From positions 1 through 64,000 of the forward strand of contig DCMZ01000004.1 of the NCBI GenBank assembly GCA_002321895.1: a stretch of 64,000 nucleotides of DNA, given 5' to 3'. Of this stretch, positions 1-8,727 are shown one piece after another. The position numbers and the translations under genes are program-made. The DNA comes from Bdellovibrionaceae bacterium UBA1609. Its GTDB lineage: Bacteria; Bdellovibrionota; Bdellovibrionia; Bdellovibrionales; UBA1609. Each line of letters opens with the position of its first letter. Within the stretch, counting starts at the first letter, position 1. Below the pieces are notes generated by a model. The model ran no database searches and had not been told where the DNA came from. It saw only the letters and a list, made by a program, of their open reading frames with translations.

Positions 1-20
1 ACAATCTTTGGGGGCAGTTC

Positions 21-626
21 TTAAAATATAAGTCGCAAACCGAAAGTGAGAGCACTCGAAAATAAAGCCTCTTCTCGGATTCCAACGCTGGATTGATCCG
101 GTAAGCTTTTGTCTTTGTCGTAATCGGTGGCCGCGTAAAATCGATAGTCTAGGAAGATGGAGGTGCTACCTTTAACGGTGTTGCGAGTAACGACATGAAG
201 TCCTAAGGTGATCGGAAACGTATTTACACTGCCTTCATAAATGTCAGCATCAAAAGTCATTGTACCAAGGCCAAATTTAACAGAAGAGTAAACCACATCC
301 TTATAGATTTTGCCGTCAGCTTCTAGGTAGAGTCCGTATTCTACGATGCCGTTGTTGCTATACTCTTGCAAATTCTTGACAGAAAAATCAAAGTTAAGTC
401 GCCATTGATCGCCATATCCACTTTGAAACAAAAAAGGCGAAAAGACACCAATTCGAGAGGTGGAGTCCATATAGGGCTGATTGTAAAAGCCCAGGTCCAA
501 GCCCCATTTGTCTATGTTTGGTGTGGTGTCTAAGTGAAAAGGTCCTTCCGATGAGTTTTCAGCAGCACCTACGGTGAAAGAAAATAAAAGAACAAGAATA
601 AGTGTAAAAAGCCGATTCTCCGACAT
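21..626 (-). CDS. Secreted beta-barrel-like hypothetical protein
   Basis: A 201-residue protein that begins with a hydrophobic signal peptide (about residues 5-22, ending GAAENSS). The rest alternates polar and aromatic residues and ends in a strand finishing with Phe (TFGLRLIF), which is typical of outer-membrane beta-barrel proteins. The ATG is preceded by AAAGG at a spacing of 7. I do not recognise the family and assign no substrate. Its 5' side faces the lipoprotein gene at 767, so the 140-base gap between them should hold divergent promoters. The outer-membrane location is inferred from the signal peptide and the C-terminal aromatic residue. Confidence 0.7.
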   Translation of the reverse strand: MSENRLFTLILVLLFSFTVGAAENSSEGPFHLDTTPNIDKWGLDLGFYNQPYMDSTSRIGVFSPFLFQSGYGDQWRLNFDFSVKNLQEYSNNGIVEYGLYLEADGKIYKDVVYSSVKFGLGTMTFDADIYEGSVNTFPITLGLHVVTRNTVKGSTSIFLDYRFYAATDYDKDKSLPDQSSVGIREEALFSSALTFGLRLIF

Positions 627-766
627 AGCCTAGCCTTTCGTAGTAGAGAGCCGATACCTTGCTTGATTTAAAGAGAAGTCTCAAGTGATTTTGTGGTCGT
701 AGAATTGGGCTTGTAAAAAGTCATGGGTCTCACATTAAGTTAAGAATATGCCGATATGAGAGTGGG

Positions 767-1747
767 ATGAAGTTTGTTGTATATATACTTTTATTAGTGT
801 TTTCAGGAGCATGCTCTCATAATGGGGTAAGGGAAACTCGCCCTTATATTGAAGCCTCTTGTGTTATGCAGATAGAGCGTAATCTAAGTAGTGCTAGGGG
901 AGTCCCGCGATCTTGTAGAGCTTTATTTAGTTCTAAAATTCATCTCCATCGGGAAGCTATTGACGCTTTAAATAGGGAACAAGAGAGTTTGAGTCTCCAA
1001 TTAGAACAAGCGCGTAGTCTGGAGCAGCATAACAAGGCCATAAGTTCACAACTAGATAAATACTTTGATGAAGGTCGATCTATCTATCTTGGAAAGGGTG
1101 AGCGAGAATTCAAAAGTCAGCTAGAAATTATTGAAGGTTCTTCTGGTAAGACTCGGGCTGCGATTTTCAAGGCGACATTGGGTGGAGAGAATTTAATAAT
1201 TAAGCAACTCAACGCGATTAAAAATGATTTAGATGTTTTGCGTGAAGTTCAAAATGCTCGGTTTATGGAATTGCTGGGTATAGGTCCGAAGGTGCACTTG
1301 GTTAAGATTCAGAATGCCCGATACCTGGTGATGGAAGAGTTGCCGGGGATAAATATCAAAGAGGTTCTTTTTCTTGAAGGTCGCTCGTCGACAACACAAT
1401 CCCAAATAGAACATATGCTAAAAATAACCGCCCCGTCGTTACAGGTGGCCCTTAATCTATTTGCCAAAGAATTCATGGCCGATCCCGCCTATGAAATAAA
1501 GCTTCGCGAAATACAAAACCTGCTCTTAGAACATGGGTTTAAAAACGTTGAAGATTTCCAGTTTATGGTGGATCTTAACATTGGCCCGGAGTCGATTAAA
1601 ATCATTGATGTGGAGGCCTATCGAAGAGAGATGGATTCACCGCTTAATAAAAACAGTGAGCCCATTTGGAATACTCCAGAAGTGTTGATCAGCAACTATC
1701 TGAAGCGACTCGAAAGAATCGCTGCAGATGAGTCATTTCCCTATTGA
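767..1747 (+). CDS. Lipoprotein with a protein-kinase-like fold (probable)
   Basis: A 326-residue protein with a lipoprotein signal: a hydrophobic stretch and then FSGAC, with Cys16 as the likely lipidated residue. A coiled-coil-like segment follows at about residues 60-95. Residues 100-290 resemble a kinase fold: a small Gly-containing strand region, a beta3-like lysine in LIIKQL, a helix with Glu (REVQNARFMELLGIGP), a hinge-like YLVMEELPG, and late on IKIIDVEAYR, which resembles the metal-binding IDFE or DFG strand of choline-kinase and RIO-like families. A clear HxD catalytic loop is missing, so it may be inactive or divergent. The start has GAGAGTGGG just upstream. The 3' end overlaps the convergent gene by 7 bases. 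The fold assignment is an inference from motif order. Confidence 0.6.
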   Translation: MKFVVYILLLVFSGACSHNGVRETRPYIEASCVMQIERNLSSARGVPRSCRALFSSKIHLHREAIDALNREQESLSLQLEQARSLEQHNKAISSQLDKYFDEGRSIYLGKGEREFKSQLEIIEGSSGKTRAAIFKATLGGENLIIKQLNAIKNDLDVLREVQNARFMELLGIGPKVHLVKIQNARYLVMEELPGINIKEVLFLEGRSSTTQSQIEHMLKITAPSLQVALNLFAKEFMADPAYEIKLREIQNLLLEHGFKNVEDFQFMVDLNIGPESIKIIDVEAYRREMDSPLNKNSEPIWNTPEVLISNYLKRLERIAADESFPY

Positions 1748-2205
1748 GTCAAATCCACTTTGTTAAACAGTCGTCTGTAGGTTTGACCAGTAGGGCAAAC
1801 GGAAGATTCTCCCAAGTCCATAGTGAGAACTGTTGAAGTGACAGAGGCGAGTTCAAATACAAATGGTGGGTTAATAAACCGTTCTTCGCTGCACGAGTCC
1901 GAAGTTCCATTAGATAAGAAGGTAAGAGTGGTGCCATTAGATGCTAGAGACCACATTCCTGAATCATTAAACTGACAATTCTCAGTGGCGTCGTACCAGA
2001 TTCCAAATACAGTCATGGTGCCGTGATTCGCATCACTTCTACCGGCGATGTTCATCCGAAAAGTAGTGCCTGGATTAAATGACTCTGTAGGTGTGGCTCC
2101 GCCAGAGCAAGTGTCACTGGAAAAACGCCAGTGTCCAGTTGGATCCAAAGCTAAAGCTGGTACAGCAATCATTAAAGCTGCTAGTGTTGTTATTAATTTT
2201 TTCAT
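1741..2205 (-). CDS. Small secreted Cys-containing hypothetical protein
   Basis: A 154-residue protein starting MKKLITTLAALM with a cleavable signal peptide ending near PALA. The mature part begins DPTGHW and has four cysteines, many Thr, Ser and Asn, and a strand-rich pattern resembling small lipocalin-like or META-like secreted proteins. The open frame extends to 2442, but the ATG at 2205 is preceded by a strong GGGGG ribosome-binding stretch and starts a clean signal peptide, so I use that start. I do not recognise the family. It converges on, and slightly overlaps, the kinase-like lipoprotein gene. Confidence 0.7.
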   Translation of the reverse strand: MKKLITTLAALMIAVPALALDPTGHWRFSSDTCSGGATPTESFNPGTTFRMNIAGRSDANHGTMTVFGIWYDATENCQFNDSGMWSLASNGTTLTFLSNGTSDSCSEERFINPPFVFELASVTSTVLTMDLGESSVCPTGQTYRRLFNKVDLTQ

Positions 2206-2420
2206 ATATCCCCCTATTTTGTATTTTAATCGATGATGAGAACCCCCTCGTTCTCGTTGCCAAAAAAAATCGATCACGTTGGGAATCGCACCTAGTAGCA
2301 CCCGCATTTCCTTCTCATCATGGGCAAATTTGTACCTCATTGTAAAAATTATGCAATTACAATAAGAACGCGCCATCCAAGGGAACAGCCCATTGGCGCT
2401 CAGTTCCAGATGAGTCCTAT

Positions 2421-3752
2421 TTATTGAAACAAGCTGCGACAAAGCCCACCACTAGCTGGTGGTCGATTGGTAAAATCATAAGTGAGCAGGTCTTTACGAT
2501 TTTTAAAATCACGAGCCGTCTTTAAAGCTCTCTTCATCACCGCTTTATTTCTTCCTAAATGATCCTTTTCAGCGGGCTCAAAATTATTCAAAAACCGAAC
2601 GAATTTTCTGAATTCAGACTCCCTTTCGATCCTATGAACACCCGGAATGCCTAAACGCTCTCCAACGAGTCCCACAGTGGAGTAGGATTTAATCAAGAAA
2701 TCCATATAGGGAAGGAAGTGCTCCGAGCTACCCACTTTACTCGCATCGATTAATGTCACTGTATGGCCTTCAGCCCTCAATATTTCCAAGTTTTCATGGA
2801 AAGAGGAGTTGTAAAGAGATTCATTGTAAAGCTCTGTGGAATTGAAATTAGGATGCTTTGAAAAATAGATTTCAAAATGGAATTGTTTGTTCAATTGATC
2901 CGAATTCCAAGCCAGATTTTCCAGAAGATTCATGGCCCTAAGATTGCTGGTATCGTCACCGAGGAGCTGAATACGTACTGGTATTCGTTCTACATTGAAG
3001 CGTGAATTTGAAAACGATAAAATTTGAAAGACCCTACTGTCCTTCAGAACGGAATTCTGCACGATTTGATCTACTTTTTCTTCAGTAGTTAAACGGACAA
3101 ACCGCGATACTTTCTCATCAGAGGTATTATTGTTGGCTTGATGTAACACAGACAGCTCTAAGGGATGTGGCACGATACGAAATTGATGTTTTATCTTCGC
3201 CCACTGCCTCGGCCTAAAAAGGTCTTCAAATAGCTCTAGGATTTCCGGCGTGTGGACATAGTATTGTAGGTTTGTATGGTGACGAGCTTTATACATCAAA
3301 GGAGCCAAACGTTTATAAATCTGCTCCCGTTTCCTAAAGTTATAAGCACCAAGAAATTCAAAGTGTACTACGACCTTTTGCTCTGCAAATAGGCTCAATT
3401 TTTCTTTTAAAAAAACATCGAGGAGTCGGGTGTATTGATTTACAAAAATGAGATCTCCCGGATAGAGGGGGAAACCATTAATGCTATTTTTAGCATACTC
3501 AGGTTTTGCTTTCATCAGGTCATAGTAGTGGATCACCTTAACGGAGCTATCATTGACTTCTGTGCTCGTTGAAGCCGTACGAGTAAATATCCGTTTGTAG
3601 GTTGTGGTTTGCCCCGGTCGAGACCCTAATATAAACACTTGGTTTTGTGCGAAGGCATCCGTTGGGGCAAAGTGCACAAGCAGTCCTATGAGGCTAAATA
3701 GGAATGTTATAGAGTTGGCTCTTATAAAAGATTTCACAGCAAAAGGACTCAA
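2421..3752 (-). CDS. Secreted hypothetical protein with GT-B-like C-terminal region
   Basis: A 443-residue protein. A hydrophobic segment near residues 13-35 (SITFLFSLIGLLVHF, then TDAFAQ) reads as a signal peptide, so the protein is probably periplasmic. An early strand VFILGSRPG and a late segment with LPYMDFLIKSYSTVGLVGERLG and then PGVHRI resemble the second Rossmann half of GT-B glycosyltransferases such as polysialyl- and sialyltransferase relatives, where a Ser-rich loop precedes a helix binding the sugar nucleotide. A periplasmic location would be unusual for such an enzyme. The start is TTG with only a weak ribosome-binding site, and an in-frame GTG at 3737 is an alternative. Function is unassigned and the GT-B suggestion is weak. 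Confidence 0.6.
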   Translation of the reverse strand: MSPFAVKSFIRANSITFLFSLIGLLVHFAPTDAFAQNQVFILGSRPGQTTTYKRIFTRTASTSTEVNDSSVKVIHYYDLMKAKPEYAKNSINGFPLYPGDLIFVNQYTRLLDVFLKEKLSLFAEQKVVVHFEFLGAYNFRKREQIYKRLAPLMYKARHHTNLQYYVHTPEILELFEDLFRPRQWAKIKHQFRIVPHPLELSVLHQANNNTSDEKVSRFVRLTTEEKVDQIVQNSVLKDSRVFQILSFSNSRFNVERIPVRIQLLGDDTSNLRAMNLLENLAWNSDQLNKQFHFEIYFSKHPNFNSTELYNESLYNSSFHENLEILRAEGHTVTLIDASKVGSSEHFLPYMDFLIKSYSTVGLVGERLGIPGVHRIERESEFRKFVRFLNNFEPAEKDHLGRNKAVMKRALKTARDFKNRKDLLTYDFTNRPPASGGLCRSLFQ

Positions 3753-4137
3753 GCTCGTTGGGTTAAGGGGCCCATTTTCTCACACTTTGGAGAAATATCC
3801 AGTCCCCCTGAAAAGTCTCCCAGGGCTGTTAAAAGGTTAGACGGTGGAGACAAGGGCCTGGTTCTGAAGTCTAGGGATTAAGAATATATGCTGGGCCTTA
3901 GTCAAAAGAGACATCTTAATATAACTTTAATTATGGGCAAAAAATGAGATTCCTAACGGCATGATCGATCCATTGTTTTATAATTACACAGGTCCCAATA
4001 TATGGGGGAGCCATATAGAACTAGAGCCTATTCGGCACGGCGACACTAACTCCTTTGAATTAAACATTTGATTGTCTTTAAAAAAAATCAGCTTAGTCTC
4101 TGGCCAGGGCTATTCATCTGGTTTTCTTATCATTAAG
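3753..4137. other. Intergenic region, 385 bases, no gene seen
   Basis: This stretch lies upstream of the 2421-3752 gene and downstream of the 4138-5304 gene. It is AT-rich in its second half. I see no convincing open frame, RNA gene or strong terminator. The promoter for the 2421-3752 gene should lie in the part nearest 3753, but I cannot pick a clear -35/-10 pair. Confidence 0.5.
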
Positions 4138-5304
4138 TTAAAAACCACTCATAATTTTTTCCACCTCTATGGCTTTATCCAGTGAGTACTTATTGCCATA
4201 GAGATAGAACATGCATCGATTGTTTCCACAGGGCTCTAATAAGCTTGTAAGAGCCTCCAACTGATCCATTTGCACGTCATTAGTGTAAAAGTTGGTTTTA
4301 GAAGGTAAAATGACTTTTAAGCTTTCATTCTGATTTAAAATCTCAATCAACGTATTCCGTGTCAGATCCAAATACTCCATGGAGTTACTGTATTTGTCCG
4401 GTGCAATGTTGAGAACATTAAGGCCGGAAAGGGAGATGCTCCCAGATTCCAATGCATTTAAATTAGCAACGGCCAGGGAGTTCAGTTTTCTATACTGCTC
4501 TGTGAGCTTTTCAATATCCACCGCTGACTCTAAAGAGCAACTGAGCTCGCGTAGGGTATGGTTTTCTTTGAGTGTGACCTCGGAGAGGTCTTCAAGAATT
4601 CCCGTGCAAAATAGACTTTCTAAGCGAGAGCTCGATAGGTTTAGGAATACTTCTGATGGGATATCACCCGACAATTTTATCGATCTTAACCTCTTTGACA
4701 GGTGAGCTCGCAAAAAGGCTTCGTAGAGATTTGTACTATCAAGGGTGCTCTCCAAAGATTCCATCGAAAAGTTGATATAGGGACTTTTGGTTTGCTCAAG
4801 GAAGTGGATTAACTCATCTGGATCTGCAAATTCCCATTGGTTATCAGCAATTTCTATATTGAATTCTAGCTCACTTAACGGAGCAAAATTCTTTCTCCCA
4901 AAATCATTTCCTAAAATTTTCAAATGGGATAGGTTGGGAATCTCATTTAACTGAGGCAGATGATTTGGATCAATATCATTGTAGTCAAAATCGATGGTTC
5001 TAAGTTTTTTCAATGGGGATAATTTGTGAAAATTTCGGCCATTGATCCTCTGAGCCTTAGGGCAGTTTTCATTGGTGATGAGGAGCTCTTTGATATTTGG
5101 AGTGTTGCAAATATGGTCCAAAATATCATCGTTCAGACACTTTTGGTAAAATCTTACGCTACTTAAACTCTGCAGGGAGTGAGGGCTCTCTAGCTCCATA
5201 CCTAGCTGATGGAACAACTCAAAAGTCTGCTGTTGCGTCTTATTGCACTCTAATGCGAAAGCGGATTGTGTGAGGAGGAGCATTAGAAGTATTAAATGTT
5301 TCAT
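4138..5304 (-). CDS. Secreted leucine-rich-repeat-like protein
   Basis: A 388-residue protein with a signal peptide (MKHLILLMLLLTQSAFA). The mature part has irregular leucine-rich repeats: IKELLIT, LKKLRTIDFDYNDI, IPNLSHLKILGNDF, LSELEFNIEIADNQ and LRSIKLSG are spaced roughly 20-25 residues apart, with N or D at the turn positions. Several cysteines (an early pair, then CNTPN, and a late CGNNRC) suggest disulfide-capped ends. Such proteins usually bind other proteins or surfaces; the partner is unknown. The gene stands alone, downstream of the tRNA-Leu gene on the same strand. Confidence 0.72.
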   Translation of the reverse strand: MKHLILLMLLLTQSAFALECNKTQQQTFELFHQLGMELESPHSLQSLSSVRFYQKCLNDDILDHICNTPNIKELLITNENCPKAQRINGRNFHKLSPLKKLRTIDFDYNDIDPNHLPQLNEIPNLSHLKILGNDFGRKNFAPLSELEFNIEIADNQWEFADPDELIHFLEQTKSPYINFSMESLESTLDSTNLYEAFLRAHLSKRLRSIKLSGDIPSEVFLNLSSSRLESLFCTGILEDLSEVTLKENHTLRELSCSLESAVDIEKLTEQYRKLNSLAVANLNALESGSISLSGLNVLNIAPDKYSNSMEYLDLTRNTLIEILNQNESLKVILPSKTNFYTNDVQMDQLEALTSLLEPCGNNRCMFYLYGNKYSLDKAIEVEKIMSGF

Positions 5305-5478
5305 GAGTAATTCTACCTATCTTAATTATTTTTAAACCATGGCTTTTCCCTCCAGCTATACTCTCATTTGGCACTAATATTGATTCATTTTTAAGCAATG
5401 AAAAATTTTATAAGAAGGGTTGAGCCAATACTCAGTGGTAAGGGTCACCAGGTTTTAACCCGGGTTTTGCGGATGACT

Positions 5479-5565
5479 TGGTGCCCTCGGGGAGACTCGA
5501 ACTCCCACAGTGTTGCCACCGGAGGATTTTGAATCCTCTGCGTCTACCAATTCCGCCACAAGGGC
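5479..5565 (-). tRNA. tRNA-Leu (anticodon CAA)
   Basis: On the minus strand the gene starts GCCCTTGTGGCGG and ends CGAGGGCACCA, giving a 7-bp acceptor stem with one G-T pair, discriminator A and an encoded CCA. The D arm has AATTGGTAGACGC. The anticodon stem is GAGGA/TCCTC around the loop TTCAAAA, so the anticodon is CAA, reading UUG. A long variable arm (CCGGTGGCAACACTGT) marks a class II tRNA, as expected for leucine, and the T loop is TTCGAGT. The gene is 87 bases long. Confidence 0.97.
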
Positions 5566-5887
5566 ACTTTAACGATGTGCCATCTATGATTAGAAGCACA
5601 TGATTTGAGTGGGACAACTTAAGGGTAAATCTTCAAGGGAGCAACTAAAAAAGATCATCCTTGAGGGGGATGGGTTCGGGAACGGGTTAACTGTTTTAAA
5701 CGGCGGTTTAAAGCAAATGCCTCGCATCATTACTGAATGGGGTGTGTGCAGACATGAGGCAGATCAGCCGGGAAAACTGGCGTCTGTCTCACTCTGGAGT
5801 CTGTATTTGGGATCGGGGCGAAATCCAGACCCAGATTATGAGAATCCGTTCGTTTTGGCCGAATCTTAACTCAATCCAAGGGCTCCG
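5566..5887. other. Intergenic region between tRNA-Leu and the kinase gene
   Basis: 322 bases between two divergently read genes. An 86-codon open frame at 5609-5869 on the plus strand has no ribosome-binding site or recognisable protein features, so I do not call it. On the minus strand TTGTCC and, 18 bases later, TAATCA stand just upstream of the tRNA and could be its promoter; this is weak. The region is richer in GC than the other gaps nearby. No repeat of the tRNA 3' end was found that would suggest an integrated element. Confidence 0.4.
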
Positions 5888-8269
5888 ATGCCGATAAATA
5901 AAATGCATTTTAAGTGCTGGAGCCTTTATTTGAAGACCTTAAACGCTAAAATCATTGCTTTGAGCTTTTTCCTGGTTTTGTTCACCGGGATCACCTTTAG
6001 TGTTCAAAGTTTGATGCAAAGCCGAGAGCATATCATTGAATCTGAATTGGCCAATGCGGAAAGTGATTTGAGGCTCATAGGTAAAGGCATTGAAAGTAAA
6101 GTGGATGAAATTGAGGGGGATGTGATGTTTCTCAGCGCTACCCCGCCAGTGAAAGGCTTAATTCGGTCCCAAAATAATGGTGGTATTGATCCTAGGGACG
6201 GGTCGTCTTCAAAGCTTTGGCGCTCTCGTTTGGCCACCATCTTTAAAGAGATGATGCACACCAAGCCGGAGTATTTGCAAATCCGGTATATTGGTGTGGC
6301 TGAAGAGGGACGTGAGTTGGTTCGAGTGGACCGCAAGGGCACCCGAGTGTTGGTGACTCCGGATGTAGACCTTCAATCCAAAAAAGATGAGTTCTATTTT
6401 AAGGATATTTTGAATACAGACCCCTACAGCGTTTATTTTTCCCCATTAACTTTAAACAGAGAGTGGGGCAAAGTAACTATTCCACACCAATTGGTCTTGC
6501 GTGCGGCTGTGCCGATTTATAAAAACTCAAAGGAGATTTTTGGGTTTGTGATAGTAAATGCGGATTACTCAACGTTATTTAGTGAATTGGATTATAAGAC
6601 TCGCAAAGACGCACAACTTATGATTTCTAATGAAGAGGGAAAGCTACTAGTCCTTTCAGATAAATCAGGTAAAATTCGGACGCAAGATTTGACAGCAAAC
6701 TCTCCGCGGATTTTTGATTTGGATTTCGAGCCGGGTAATGAAGACTTTGTTGTGGCACATATCGATGGCGAAATTGTAGTGTCCAGCTACCTGTCCTATA
6801 ACCCTTCCAATAAATCTCAGGTGCTTTGGATGTCCCTGCGATTTAATGAGAATGCCTTACAGGCGAAGGTGGAAAACGACCTCATAAAAGATGCGATTTT
6901 ACTTTTATTGTTGTCCATATTTAGCTTGGTTATGGCCAGCGTATTCTCTCTTAAGCTGAGTCAGCCCATATCAAAACTCATGGACTTTGTGGGTAAGATC
7001 CAATCGGGTCAGCCACTGGATAGCGAGTTTATTAAGGCGATTAAAGGTGATGATGATGTGGCCAGGCTTTCTAAGACGGTGATTCACCTTTCATCTGAGA
7101 TCATTGAAAAAAATAATAAACTTGAATTTCAACAAGCGGCTTTGAATAGTGCAGCTCTGGTTTCTGAAACGGACCTTAAGGGTAAAATCACAGTGGCTAA
7201 TAGTAAGTTCACTGAGGTTTCCGGGTACAATCAGTCTGAATTGCTGGGGCAGGATCATAGGATACTTAATTCCGGTCATCACCCTAAATCCTTTTTCAAA
7301 AGTATGTGGAGCACCATTCAGTCTGGAAATGTCTGGCACGGCGAAGTTAAAAATAGAGCCAAAGATGGTAGTGAATACTGGGTGGATACCACCATTTTTC
7401 CAATGAAGTTGGCCAGTGGCGAAATTGATCGATTTATTTCCATTCGTTTTGATATTACAAAACAGAAAAACATTGAGGCCGCATTGATCGATTCCAACGA
7501 AGAGATGCGGAATGCGATGAGCAAAATTAAAGAGCAATCTCAAATGCTTGAAGAGGAGCGTGAACGAGCCGTCAATCAAACCAAGCTGGCCAGTCTGGGA
7601 CAGATGGCGGGAGGAATTGCGCACGAGATCAATACTCCACTGGGCATTATTAAGTTGGCCAATAAAAAAATTATTAAAACCCTGCAGCGAGAGGGCTATC
7701 AAAGCGAAATGGTGAACGAGGCCCATGATTTGATCGATAAAACGGTTTACAGAATCAATAAGATCATTCAAGGTTTGAAGTCCATAGCTAGAGACTCATC
7801 AAAAGACGATAAAGAATGGACGCATCTCAGTTCCATTGTTGAAGATGCATTGAGCGTTTGTCGGGAAAAGTTTAAGGGAGATGGTGTTAAAATTGATGTA
7901 GAAGGTGATTTGAATGTGGAGCTACTCTGTCGTGGTGGGCAGATTTCCCAGGTCATCCTCAATTTGCTATCCAATTCCTTTCAGGCCATCAAAAGCCAGG
8001 ATAAGCCATGGATTAAAATTACCACTCAATCTACCTCTGATTATATCACTCTATCCGTTATCGACTCAGGTCACGGAATTAAGGATCATGAAAAAATCAT
8101 GGATCCATTTTACACCACAAAGTCGGCCAGTGAAGGGACGGGACTTGGATTGAGCATTTCCCAGTCCATCGCCACAGACCACGGTGGTAGTCTTACTTAT
8201 GATAGAAATTATCCCAACACCAAGTTTGATTTGGTGTTGGCGCTGCAAACAAAGGAGCAGGTCGCATGA
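5888..8269 (+). CDS. Membrane-bound PAS sensor histidine kinase
   Basis: A 793-residue sensor kinase. A first transmembrane helix (about residues 21-42) is followed by a roughly 290-residue extracytoplasmic region of dCache-like length and pattern, a second helix near 335-357, a HAMP linker, a PAS domain (about 420-530, with GYNQSELLGQDHRIL and a PAC-like ending), a coiled linker, then the kinase core. The H box is GGIAHEINTPLG with the phospho-accepting His579. The N box is LLSNSFQAIK and the ATP lid region has DSGHGI and GTGLGLSIS. All catalytic motifs are present, so it should be active. It overlaps the downstream receiver gene by 4 bases (ATGA), so the pair is probably co-translated. The ligand is unknown. 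An in-frame ATG at 5903 is an alternative start. Confidence 0.93.
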   Translation: MPINKMHFKCWSLYLKTLNAKIIALSFFLVLFTGITFSVQSLMQSREHIIESELANAESDLRLIGKGIESKVDEIEGDVMFLSATPPVKGLIRSQNNGGIDPRDGSSSKLWRSRLATIFKEMMHTKPEYLQIRYIGVAEEGRELVRVDRKGTRVLVTPDVDLQSKKDEFYFKDILNTDPYSVYFSPLTLNREWGKVTIPHQLVLRAAVPIYKNSKEIFGFVIVNADYSTLFSELDYKTRKDAQLMISNEEGKLLVLSDKSGKIRTQDLTANSPRIFDLDFEPGNEDFVVAHIDGEIVVSSYLSYNPSNKSQVLWMSLRFNENALQAKVENDLIKDAILLLLLSIFSLVMASVFSLKLSQPISKLMDFVGKIQSGQPLDSEFIKAIKGDDDVARLSKTVIHLSSEIIEKNNKLEFQQAALNSAALVSETDLKGKITVANSKFTEVSGYNQSELLGQDHRILNSGHHPKSFFKSMWSTIQSGNVWHGEVKNRAKDGSEYWVDTTIFPMKLASGEIDRFISIRFDITKQKNIEAALIDSNEEMRNAMSKIKEQSQMLEEERERAVNQTKLASLGQMAGGIAHEINTPLGIIKLANKKIIKTLQREGYQSEMVNEAHDLIDKTVYRINKIIQGLKSIARDSSKDDKEWTHLSSIVEDALSVCREKFKGDGVKIDVEGDLNVELLCRGGQISQVILNLLSNSFQAIKSQDKPWIKITTQSTSDYITLSVIDSGHGIKDHEKIMDPFYTTKSASEGTGLGLSISQSIATDHGGSLTYDRNYPNTKFDLVLALQTKEQVA

Positions 8270-8634
8270 GTGCACAAATACTAGTCGTCGAGGACGAAGG
8301 GGAGTTTAATCATCTCGTAAAAGAGGAGATTGAACATCTAGATCTCACTGTGGATGTGGCCCATTCCGGTGAAGAGGGTTTAGAGAAGATTCTTAAAGGT
8401 AACTATCGATTGGTGGTTTCGGATATAAAAATGGAAGGCATGACTGGTGTTGAAATGGCCGAAAAAGCTTTGGATCAAATGCAAGATCCGCCGACATTTT
8501 TTATAATGAGTGGTTTCACTGAGCTCTCTACAGAGCAAATTATCTCCAAGGGCACAGCAAAGTTCTTTGAAAAGCCAATGGAGCTCGATGATTTATTTGA
8601 AGCTATCGATTTCTTTTTTAGTGCGGCCAGCTGA
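8266..8634 (+). CDS. Single-domain response regulator (receiver only)
   Basis: A 122-residue CheY-like receiver with no output domain. It has the acidic pair in VVEDEGE, the phospho-accepting Asp53 in VSDIKM, the switch Ser in IMSGF and the conserved Lys103 in FEKP. It starts inside the end of the histidine kinase gene (ATGA overlap), so it is the likely phosphorylation partner. With no DNA-binding domain it must act by protein contact or pass phosphate on to another protein. Which process it controls cannot be told from the sequence. Confidence 0.93.
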   Translation: MSAQILVVEDEGEFNHLVKEEIEHLDLTVDVAHSGEEGLEKILKGNYRLVVSDIKMEGMTGVEMAEKALDQMQDPPTFFIMSGFTELSTEQIISKGTAKFFEKPMELDDLFEAIDFFFSAAS

Positions 8635-8727
8635 CTTTTAGATAAAGGCCGTTGAGTCGCATAATATTAAAGCTCGACATCCGTCCTATTCAGTTCAAGA
8701 ATGTGGATAGGCTAGGAGGCGAGTTTT

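Noticed and set aside
2048..2345. Plus-strand frames over the start of the small secreted gene
   Set aside because: They are shadows of the minus-strand gene and its upstream region, with no ribosome-binding site.
5479..5565. Integration site of a mobile element at tRNA-Leu
   Set aside because: No direct repeat of the tRNA 3' end and no integrase gene were seen.
5609..5869. 86-codon open frame on the plus strand between tRNA-Leu and the kinase gene
   Set aside because: No ribosome-binding site, no recognisable motif or signal peptide, and it lies in the expected promoter region.
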